From Aquipuribacter hungaricus (GTDB lineage: Bacteria; Actinomycetota; Actinomycetes; Actinomycetales; JBBAYJ01): DNA of 35,897 nucleotides. The stretch's first letter is position 1. Each line of letters begins with the position of its first letter. The stretch lies in contig NZ_JBBEOI010000014.1 of the NCBI RefSeq assembly GCF_037860755.1, positions 1-35,897 on the forward strand, given 5' to 3'. This document shows positions 29,893-35,897 of the stretch, one piece after another. Below the pieces are notes generated by a model. That model was not told the DNA's origin, ran no database searches, and saw only the letters and a list, made by a program, of their open reading frames with translations. The translations under genes were made by a program, and so were the position numbers.

Positions 29893-31113
29893 TCAGCCGA
29901 TCCGCCCGGTGGTGCGGCTCCACGTCGGGCGCCCGGCGGGGCCGTAGACGACGACGTTGGAGTCGGCCTGGACGACGAGCGAGCTGCCCGGCGTCCGGGT
30001 GCGGGTGTCGAACACCGGGCCCGTGATGCCGCCGAACGCCGTCACCCGGTAGACGACGAAGTTGCCGTCCGGCTGCATGATCGCCAGGCCGGTGACGAAC
30101 TCCTCGCTGTTGGACGACCCGCGCGGCACGCCGGTGCTGAAGACCGCCCGCACCCCGGTCGCGGTGGAGCAGTACTCGACGAGGTTGCCGTCGGCCTGCA
30201 TGACGAGGGTGCACGCGCCGGCGGTGCGGAACTCGCCCGGCTCCAGCTCGTCACCGGGCACGAGCACGCCGTCGGTCCCGCGGGGGTCGCCCGCGCGGCG
30301 GGAGTTGCTGGCCCACAGCGACACCGGCACACCGGGGTCCGAGCCGCCGGCGGTGAGCCGCTTGACGCTCAGCTCGGTGTCCTCGACCTCGAGCAGGACG
30401 ATGCTCTCGCTGTCGCCGGTGACGACGCTGCCGCTCGCGTACAGCGGGCGCCGGTCGGCCGCGTACACGACCAGGTTGCCGTCGGCCTGCACCACGGCGG
30501 CGGCGCCGGGGTTGCCCGACGTGCGGCTGTCCCACAGCGGGGTGGTGCCGCGGTACAGGACGAGGTTGCCGTCGGTCTGCATCCGCACGGCGGTGCCGCC
30601 CGCGCCGGGGACCGCGTCACCGGGCAGCAGCGCGGTGCCCTGGAGCACGAGCTCCTGCTGGTAGGTCGAGGCGTCGGCGACGACCGCGCCGCCCGCGCCG
30701 GAGAACACGATGTTGCGGTCGTCCTGCACCCGCACCGCGGTGGCGCCGCTGCCGTCGGTCTCGAAGCTGCTGAGCACCCCGCCCTGCGGGGACAGGACGA
30801 CGAGGTTGCCGTCGCCCTGCAGCACGACCGAGCCGACCCCGGTCTCCAGCGGCAGCTCGACCGCCGCGACGAAGGCGTTGGCCCGCTCGGTGAGCAGCAG
30901 CTCGCCGGTGCGGACCTCCAGGGCGTAGCGGCCGCTCGGGGAGACCAGCCGGTCGCCCTCGACGAGCCGTTCGCCGGTGGTGAGGACGGTGTCGTCGGCC
31001 GCGGACGCGGGCGCCGCGGCGACGAGCACGAGGCCGCAGGCCCCGAGGACGGACACCGCGGCAGCGGCGACGGTCCGGCGGGCGCGGGTGGGACGGGACA
31101 GCTGCTGGAGCAC
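29893..31113 (-). CDS. Secreted bulb-type lectin repeat protein, paralogue 4
   Basis: 406 residues from GTG 31113, with GGGGGAAG just upstream. Signal peptide: basic RPTRARR then VAAAAVSVLGACGLVLVAAA, cleaved near ASA|ADD. Mature protein opens LTTGERLVEGDRLVSPSGRY, as in the other paralogues, and carries motifs LQGDGNLVVL, VQDDRNIVFS, MQTDGNLVLY, VQADGNLVVY, MQADGNLVEY, MQPDGNFVVY and VQADSNVVVY; two Cys (ACTLVM, VEYCST) flank one repeat. The most divergent of the four, with a longer central linker (VKRLTAGGSDPGVPVSLW). A TACGGT (complement of 31169-31174) is a likely -10, so this member has a leadered mRNA. Followed by the 19-base hairpin. Extracellular sugar binding inferred. Confidence 0.85.
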   Translation of the reverse strand: MLQQLSRPTRARRTVAAAAVSVLGACGLVLVAAAPASAADDTVLTTGERLVEGDRLVSPSGRYALEVRTGELLLTERANAFVAAVELPLETGVGSVVLQGDGNLVVLSPQGGVLSSFETDGSGATAVRVQDDRNIVFSGAGGAVVADASTYQQELVLQGTALLPGDAVPGAGGTAVRMQTDGNLVLYRGTTPLWDSRTSGNPGAAAVVQADGNLVVYAADRRPLYASGSVVTGDSESIVLLEVEDTELSVKRLTAGGSDPGVPVSLWASNSRRAGDPRGTDGVLVPGDELEPGEFRTAGACTLVMQADGNLVEYCSTATGVRAVFSTGVPRGSSNSEEFVTGLAIMQPDGNFVVYRVTAFGGITGPVFDTRTRTPGSSLVVQADSNVVVYGPAGRPTWSRTTGRIG

Positions 31114-31237
31114 GGGCTTCCCCCTGGTGTCTGTGGTGGCGCGCCTCGGTGCCCGCCCCCCACGGTGACCGTAGGGCGACGGTGCCGCCCGCGCCGGGGA
31201 TCGCTGGAGATCGCTGGGACCCGCCTACGCTGCGGCC

Positions 31238-31654
31238 GTGAGCCCGCCCAGCCGACGGTGGCCGCCCACGCCCGCGGTCCGCGCGACCCACGCGGCGGTG
31301 AGCGTCCTCCTCGTGGTGATCGCCTGCGGCATGGTCGTGCGCGGGGAGTGGCTGGGGGCCCTCGTGCCGACGACCGGCGCGGTCGCCCTGCTGCTCGCCG
31401 CCTTCGCGACCTCGCTCGACGTCCGCGACGGCCGCCTGGTGGCCCGCAACCTCGGCCTGTGCCGGTCGGTGCCCCTGGCCGACGTCCAGGTCGTCACCAT
31501 GACGCACCGGGGCCTGTGCTGCGGGAGGTACGACCACGGACCCGTCGTCGCGCTGGCGGTGAGGGGGTCGTGGCTGGCCACCGTGCGGGGCCGGCCGTCG
31601 CGGGCCGACCGCGTCGTCGAGGAGCTGCGGCAGCTGCAGGCCGACCTCCGCTGA
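31238..31654 (+). CDS. Membrane protein with PH-like domain, unknown function
   Basis: 138 residues. Two hydrophobic segments (AAVSVLLVVIACGMVV, about 19-34, and ALVPTTGAVALLLAAFAT, 41-58) are followed by a soluble beta-rich part, LDVRDGRLVARNLGLCRSVP, LADVQVVTMTHR, VVALAVRGSWLATVRGRPSR and a C-terminal helix. This is the layout of bacterial PH-domain membrane proteins, like the protein at 14631-15047. GTG 31238 has TACGCT (31226-31231) ending six bases before it. Divergent from the fourth lectin gene, convergent with the SRPBCC gene. Confidence 0.65.
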   Translation: MSPPSRRWPPTPAVRATHAAVSVLLVVIACGMVVRGEWLGALVPTTGAVALLLAAFATSLDVRDGRLVARNLGLCRSVPLADVQVVTMTHRGLCCGRYDHGPVVALAVRGSWLATVRGRPSRADRVVEELRQLQADLR

Positions 31655-31684
31655 CGGTCCGGCGGTGGGTCCGGACCCCGCGGG

Positions 31685-32149
31685 CTACAGGTCCTGTCCC
31701 CGCGCCGCCGCGACCGTCGCGAGATGGGCGCCGCGCTCGCGCAGCAGCCGACGGAGGTGCGGCCACAGCACCGTCCGCCCCGCCAGCGCACCGACCGGGC
31801 CGAGCGGCGCGACGACGTGCATCCGGTCGGTCATCACGGTGCCGCCGTCGCCGTCGGCCTCGAACAGGTGCTCGTGGCGCATGGACGCGAACGGGCCCCG
31901 CACCTGCTCGTCGACGAAGCGGTGCGGCCGCTCGTGCTCGGTGATGCGGCTGCTGAGGCGCCACCGCACCCCCAGGTGCCGTGCCGTGAACGTCACCTCG
32001 TCGCCCGGGCCCAGCACGCGGGCCCCCCTGGTCGTCGCCGTCTCCCGGCTGCGCGGCAGCGACTCCGCGTGCGCGTCGACGTCGAGCGCCAGGTCGAAGA
32101 GGACCGCGGGCGAGCACCGGGCCCGGGTGACGACCACCAGCAGCGGCAC
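31685..32149 (-). CDS. SRPBCC family protein (polyketide cyclase/START-like)
   Basis: 154 residues. Helix-grip fold: VVTRARCSPAVLFDLALDVD opening, GPGDEVTFTARHLGVRWRLS, SRITEHERPHRFVDEQVRGP, MRHEHLFEADGDGGTVMTDR, then the long C-terminal helix GRTVLWPHLRRLLRERGAHL. The order and the F-E-A-D-G-G-T-x-M strand are typical of SRPBCC proteins that bind hydrophobic ligands. Function unknown. GTG 32149 has TAGGCT (complement of 32157-32162) seven bases before. Divergent from the glutamine synthetase homologue (58-base gap). Confidence 0.82.
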   Translation of the reverse strand: MPLLVVVTRARCSPAVLFDLALDVDAHAESLPRSRETATTRGARVLGPGDEVTFTARHLGVRWRLSSRITEHERPHRFVDEQVRGPFASMRHEHLFEADGDGGTVMTDRMHVVAPLGPVGALAGRTVLWPHLRRLLRERGAHLATVAAARGQDL

Positions 32150-32207
32150 GGTCCGCAGCCTAGGCAGTCACCGGGACCCGGACGTCCCCGCGCTGGTAGA
32201 AACGGGG

Positions 32208-33722
32208 ATGGCCATCGACGCCCTGGAGCCCGACCCCCTCGTCCGCCTGCTGGGGCCCTCGACCGGCTGGGACGCCGCGGACCTCGTCCGGGCGGTCGAG
32301 CAGCTGCAGCTGCGGCAGGTCAACCTCCGCTACGTCGGCGGCGACGGACGGCTCAAGACGCTGGCCTTCCCCGTCGGCTCGCGCGAGCACGTGACGGAGG
32401 TGCTGGTCCGCGGCGAGCGGGTCGACGGCTCGAGCATCTTCACCGGGACCGACGCCGGGGCCAGCGACGTCTACCTGGTCCCCCGCCACCGGACCGCCTT
32501 CGTCAACCCGTTCGGGGAGCGGCCGTCCCTGGACGTGCTGTGCTCGTTCTACGACCCGTCCGGGGCGCCGCTGCCGTACGCCCGCGAGCAGGTCGTGCGC
32601 CGGGCGGCGGAGGTGCTGGAGGAGGAGACCGGCATGACGCTGGAGGCCTTCGGCGAGCTGGAGTACTACCTCGTCGACGAGCCGGACCCGCTGTACCCGG
32701 TGGAGGCGGAGCGCGGCTACCAGGAGTCGGGGCCGTTCGCCAAGGGCGAGCGGGTCCGCGAGCAGGTCCTGGGGCACCTCACCGCCATGGGGGTGCAGGT
32801 CAAGTACGTCCACGGCGAGGTGGGCAGCATCCTCGAGGACGACCGGCAGCTCGTGCAGCACGAGATCGAGCTGCGGCCGGTCCTCCTCGAGCAGGCGGCC
32901 GACGCCCTGGTGCTCACCCGGTGGGTGGTGCGCGAGGTGGCGGCCTCCCACGGCCTGGAGGCCACCTTCGCCCCGCTCGTCAGCGACCAGGGGGCCGGCA
33001 ACGGCCTGCACGTGCACAGCCGGCTGGTGCGCGACGGCGTCAACGAGACCGTCGACGACGACGGCCTCAGCGTCACCGGTCGGCGGCTCGTGGCGGGGTA
33101 CCTGTCCGCCGCGCGGGCGCTGACCGCCTTCGCCTGCACGGTCCCCACGTCCTACCTGCGCCTGGAGCTGGGCGAGGAGTCGCCGGAGGAGGTGTGCTGG
33201 GGCGAGCAGGACCGGACCGGCCTGGTGCGCGTCCCGCTCGCGTGGGGCGGGGACGTGCTGCCCGGCATGGTGGCGCACGCCAACCCCGGCATGCCCGTCC
33301 CGGTCCTGCCCCCGACGACCCACCCGCAGACCGTCGAGCTGCGCCTCGGCGACGGCTCGGCCGACGTCCACCTGCTGCTGGCCGGGATGGCGGTCGCGGC
33401 GCGGCAGGGGCTGGCCGACCCCGGCAGCCTCGAGCTGGCCAGGCGGCTGTCGACGGCCGGCCGCGGCGACAGCGACGACGGTCCCGCCGGGGACTCCGAC
33501 GAGGGCTCCGCCGCCGACCGGCTGCCCGCCTCGTGCGGCGAGTCGGCGGACGCCCTCGAGGCCGCGCGCGGGCTGTTCGAGGCGCACGGGGTCTTCCCGC
33601 CCGCCCTCGTCGACCAGGTGCTCGGGCAGCTGCGCGAGGCCGACGAGGCCACCGCCGGCGAGGACGGGCCGGACGGCGGCGGTCCGGAGGAGCTCGTCCG
33701 CCGCTACTGGCACGTGGCCTGA
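32208..33722 (+). CDS. Glutamine synthetase family protein (GlnA-like, divergent)
   Basis: 504 residues. GS landmarks are all recognisable: DGSSIFTGTDAGASDVYLVP (substrate loop), metal ligands in AFGELEYYLVDE and QHEIELRPVL, the ATP/glutamate region QGAGNGLHVHSRL, TSYLRLELGEE in place of the usual PGYEAP, and a final VELRLGDGSADVHLLLAGMA. The N-terminal beta-grasp part is present but short. It lacks the standard RSA-type lower motif (here GEQDRTGLVRVPLAWGG), so it is not the housekeeping GlnA; it could act on another amine (gamma-glutamyl-polyamine or anilide synthetases are relatives). An Asp/Gly/Ser-rich insertion lies near residues 418-440. ATG 32208 lies five bases after TAGAAA. Followed by an ATPase gene after 42 bases. 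Confidence 0.82.
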   Translation: MAIDALEPDPLVRLLGPSTGWDAADLVRAVEQLQLRQVNLRYVGGDGRLKTLAFPVGSREHVTEVLVRGERVDGSSIFTGTDAGASDVYLVPRHRTAFVNPFGERPSLDVLCSFYDPSGAPLPYAREQVVRRAAEVLEEETGMTLEAFGELEYYLVDEPDPLYPVEAERGYQESGPFAKGERVREQVLGHLTAMGVQVKYVHGEVGSILEDDRQLVQHEIELRPVLLEQAADALVLTRWVVREVAASHGLEATFAPLVSDQGAGNGLHVHSRLVRDGVNETVDDDGLSVTGRRLVAGYLSAARALTAFACTVPTSYLRLELGEESPEEVCWGEQDRTGLVRVPLAWGGDVLPGMVAHANPGMPVPVLPPTTHPQTVELRLGDGSADVHLLLAGMAVAARQGLADPGSLELARRLSTAGRGDSDDGPAGDSDEGSAADRLPASCGESADALEAARGLFEAHGVFPPALVDQVLGQLREADEATAGEDGPDGGGPEELVRRYWHVA

Positions 33723-33764
33723 CGGGGCCCCGCCCCGCGACCCTGGGTGGGCCAGGCTGGGCGG

Positions 33765-34493
33765 GTGGACACGAGCGGGTGGGGCCTGCCGGTGCGACGG
33801 CTCGAGCGCGACCCGGCGCACGGCCGCCCGTCGTCGTGGGCGGCCCGGGTGCCCGCGGTGGCCCAGGTGCTCGACCAGGGCTGGGACCTCGGCCCGGCGA
33901 CCGTGCTCGTCGGGGAGAACGGGGCCGGCAAGTCGACGCTCGTCGAGGCGCTCGCCGGCGCCGCCGGGCTGGACGTGCGCGGGGGCAGCACGAACACCGC
34001 CGGTATGGGCGGCGACGCGCACCCCGACCCGTTGGCCGGGGCGCTGCGCGTGCGGCGCGGCGCCGGCGCCGCACGGTGGGGGTTCTTCCTGCGGGCCGAG
34101 ACCATGCACGGCGTCTTCGACCGGGTGCACGGCTCGCGGGACGACCCCGACGACTTCCACGCCATGAGCCACGGCGAGTCGTTCCTGTCCCTGCTCGGCA
34201 CCCGGCGCTTCAGCGGGTCCGGTCTCTACGTCCTCGACGAGCCGGAGAGCGCCCTGTCGTTCACCAGCTGCCTGTCCCTGGTCGGGGTCCTCCACGACCT
34301 CGTCGCCACCGGCACCGCGCAGGTCGTGGTGGCGACCCACTCCCCCGTCCTGGCGGCGCTGCCGGGGGCGGACCTGCTGGTGGTGGACGGGGACGGGCTG
34401 ACCCCGTCGGCGTGGGAGGACCTGCCGCTCGTCGCGCACTGGCGGACGTTCATGGACGACCCGCGCCGGTACCTGCGGCACGTCGTCCCGTGA
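33765..34493 (+). CDS. Stand-alone ABC-type AAA ATPase
   Basis: 242 residues. Walker A VGENGAGKSTLVEALAG, a signature-like AMSHGESFLSLLG, Walker B GLYVLDEPESALSF and H-loop VVATHSPVLAALPGADLLVV. The order and the missing membrane partner place it with predicted ATPases of the AAA_21/YbjD kind (OLD- or RecF-like), not with transporters. It should hydrolyse ATP, but client is unknown. GTG 33765 is set by CAGGCT (33753-33758) ending six bases before. It follows the glutamine synthetase homologue by 42 bases but has its own promoter-like hexamer, so co-transcription is possible, not certain. Confidence 0.8.
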   Translation: MDTSGWGLPVRRLERDPAHGRPSSWAARVPAVAQVLDQGWDLGPATVLVGENGAGKSTLVEALAGAAGLDVRGGSTNTAGMGGDAHPDPLAGALRVRRGAGAARWGFFLRAETMHGVFDRVHGSRDDPDDFHAMSHGESFLSLLGTRRFSGSGLYVLDEPESALSFTSCLSLVGVLHDLVATGTAQVVVATHSPVLAALPGADLLVVDGDGLTPSAWEDLPLVAHWRTFMDDPRRYLRHVVP

Positions 34494-34621
34494 GGCCCCG
34501 GCGGGCGACCGGGGGCGGCCCGCGGGGGTGACACCCCGGGCGCCCTCGCACCACCGGCCCCCCGCGGGGCTAGGTTGGCCCGGCGGCGCGCGAGGTACCG
34601 CCAGGAGAGGCTGAGGAGACC
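34494..34621 (+). promoter_or_regulatory. Upstream region of the diguanylate cyclase gene
   Basis: A -10-like TAGGTT at 34571-34576 and a Shine-Dalgarno GAGGAG (34613-34618) before GTG 34622 give a leader of about 40 bases, unlike the leaderless neighbours. The repeated GGCCC/GGGCC runs may form weak hairpins but no perfect long one. Confidence 0.4.
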
Positions 34622-35620
34622 GTGGGCGACGACGACCACCAGGACGGGGCCGGCACCGCGGCGACCGTCCCGGGCTCCCCGTTCCCCGGCTTCGCGGAGG
34701 CCGCCGAGGCCGTCCTCGCGGACCTGCAGGGGCGCCTCGGCCTCACGCTCTGGCTGGTGACCCGGGCCGTCGGCGAGCACCAGGTCGTCCTGCACGCCCA
34801 GGACGCGCCCGAGGGCTACGGCATCACCGCGGGCACGGTGCTCAGCTGGAGCGGCTCGCTGTGCACGGTCATGGCGGCCGGCGACGGCCCGCACGTCGCG
34901 CCGCGGGTGGCGGACGTGCCGGCGTACGCCACCGCTCCCAACCGCGCCGTCGCACCCATCGAGGCCTACGTCGGGGTGCCGCTGGTGCAGCCGGACGGGG
35001 AGCTGTTCGGGACCCTCTGCGCCTTCGACCCCGAGCCCCAGCCGGGCGCCCTGGTCGAGGCCGAGGACCTCGTCGTCCTGCAGGCGCGCCTGCTGTCGAC
35101 GGTGCTGCACCTGGAGCTCGGCACCGAGGAACTCCACCGCCGGGCGGAGCGGGCCGAGACCGACGCCACGACCGACGTGCTCACCGGGCTCGGCAACCGT
35201 CGCGGCTGGGAGCAGGTGCTCGCGGCGGAGGAGACGCGGTGCAGCCGGTACGGCCACCCCGCGAGCGTCCTCGTCGTCGACCTGGACGAGCTCAAGGTCG
35301 TCAACGACGGGTCCGGCCACGCCGCCGGGGACGAGCTGCTGCGCCGGGCCGCGGAGGTGCTGCACGGCTCCCTGCGCAGCACCGACTACGTCGCCCGGGT
35401 CGGCGGGGACGAGTTCGCCGTCCTCGCGGTGGAGACCGGGCCCGAGGGCGGCCGGGTGGAGGCAGACCGGCTGCGCGAGGCGCTGCGCGGGGCGGGGATC
35501 GCCGCCGCGCTGGGGCTGGGCTCGCGCGCGCCGGACCGCAGCCTCACCGACGCCTGGCGCGACGCCGACGCGGACATGTACCGGCAGAAGCCGTCGCGGC
35601 GGACCGCCCGGCAGGACTAG
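34622..35620 (+). CDS. GAF-GGDEF diguanylate cyclase
   Basis: 332 residues. A GAF-like sensor covers about residues 22-165 (strands LTLWLVTRAV, VVLHAQDAPEGYG, SGSLCTVMAAGDGPHVAPRV, the VGVPLVQPDGELFGTLCAFD core). A short helix (EELHRRAERAETDATTDVLT) leads to the GGDEF domain: LTGLGNRRGWEQVL, VDLDELKVVND, and the active-site GGDEF at 261-265. The product-inhibition I-site RxxD (R252, D255) sits at the usual place before it. It should make cyclic di-GMP from GTP in the cytoplasm in response to a ligand bound by the GAF. No EAL domain. The closing ADADMYRQK is the family's final helix. Confidence 0.9.
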   Translation: MGDDDHQDGAGTAATVPGSPFPGFAEAAEAVLADLQGRLGLTLWLVTRAVGEHQVVLHAQDAPEGYGITAGTVLSWSGSLCTVMAAGDGPHVAPRVADVPAYATAPNRAVAPIEAYVGVPLVQPDGELFGTLCAFDPEPQPGALVEAEDLVVLQARLLSTVLHLELGTEELHRRAERAETDATTDVLTGLGNRRGWEQVLAAEETRCSRYGHPASVLVVDLDELKVVNDGSGHAAGDELLRRAAEVLHGSLRSTDYVARVGGDEFAVLAVETGPEGGRVEADRLREALRGAGIAAALGLGSRAPDRSLTDAWRDADADMYRQKPSRRTARQD

Positions 35621-35645
35621 GGGCGGCCCGCGGCGGACGGCCGGG

Positions 35646-35897
35646 TCAGAGCCGCTCGACCCGGTCGGCCTGCGGGCCGCGGTCGCTCTGTCGGACGCTG
35701 AACCGCACCCGGTCGCCCTCGACCAGCGTCGCGCCGCCCAGGACGGACACGTGCACGAACAGGTCGGCGCCCCCGGAGTCCGGGGTGATGAAGCCGAAGC
35801 CGCGCTCCGCGTCGTACCGGGCGACCACGCCCTCCCCCGCGCGCGCCGGGGCGCCGCCGGTGCGGGCGCCCGCCTGGCGCGGGGGCGCCGACGTGCG
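35646..35897 (-). CDS. Cold-shock-domain protein with unusual N-terminal extension (5' end off the window)
   Basis: The cold shock domain is clear: GVVARYDAERGFGFITPDSG (RNP1 RGFGFI), LFVHVSVLGG (RNP2), a core ending RGPQADRVERL. It binds single-stranded RNA or DNA. The usual GTVKWFN start is GVVARYD here, so the canonical Trp is Tyr and the Phe is Asp. An internal GTG (35828) would cut off the first strand, so the true start is upstream: the frame stays open to the edge through at least 23 more residues that are Arg/Pro/Ala/Gly-rich (e.g. TSAPPRQAGARTGGAPA). Either a longer N-terminal tail or the end of another domain lies beyond. Stops 25 bases from the convergent cyclase gene stop. Confidence 0.82.
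   Translation of the reverse strand, partial: RTSAPPRQAGARTGGAPARAGEGVVARYDAERGFGFITPDSGGADLFVHVSVLGGATLVEGDRVRFSVRQSDRGPQADRVERL

Noticed and set aside
32160-34481. 773-codon open frame on the minus strand across the glutamine synthetase homologue and ATPase
   Set aside because: Shadow of two well-identified plus-strand genes; no family features, low-complexity.

Overview
The window is very GC-rich double-stranded DNA with strong G/C bias at third codon positions, many GTG starts and dense short intergenic gaps. Together with a methylmalonyl-CoA epimerase, a DivIVA-type coiled-coil protein, SigE-type sigma/anti-sigma genes and DUF6221-like and ASCH proteins, this points to a free-living Actinomycetota chromosome. 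I cannot name the genus. I see no tRNA, rRNA, CRISPR array, insertion sequence, integrase or phage gene, so it reads as ordinary chromosome with an accessory flavour.

Layout. 1-6 kb: epimerase (running in from the left edge), DivIVA-like coiled-coil protein, AI-2E-family membrane protein, then a carbon-starvation module: a 23-codon proline-rich leader ORF overlapping cstA (pyruvate/peptide transporter family), which overlaps a YbdD/YjiX small partner. 6-8.8 kb: small single genes (alpha/beta hydrolase, tiny membrane proteins, ASCH protein). 8.9-14.4 kb: two secreted bulb-type (mannose-binding-like) lectin proteins bracketing a sigma factor/anti-sigma pair and a methyltransferase. 14.6-19.8 kb: PH-like membrane protein, histidine-phosphatase-like protein, VOC protein, a MarR regulator divergent from an epoxide hydrolase, and a sugar-porter MFS transporter. 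19.9-23.5 kb: drrAB-type ABC exporter, a MerR regulator preceded by its own leader ORF, and a serine beta-lactamase-like hydrolase. 23.5-28.9 kb: RidA-like protein coupled to a nucleotidyltransferase, an S66 (MccF/LdcA) peptidase, a reductase following a third lectin protein, and a SnoaL-like gene divergent from a second MerR regulator. 29-35.9 kb: methyltransferase, a fourth lectin protein, PH-like and SRPBCC proteins, a divergent glutamine synthetase homologue with an ABC-type ATPase, a GAF-GGDEF diguanylate cyclase, and a cold-shock-domain protein that runs off the right edge.

The three most interesting signals are: (i) four paralogous secreted proteins made only of bulb-lectin repeats within 22 kb; (ii) two short leader ORFs with strong Shine-Dalgarno sites whose stop codons overlap the next gene's start (before cstA and before merR); and (iii) a window-wide initiation pattern, a -10-like hexamer (nAnnnT) ending exactly six bases before the start codon, in about half of the genes, implying leaderless mRNAs. 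The two MerR-type operators share the same geometry and place the predicted transcription start on the start codon.
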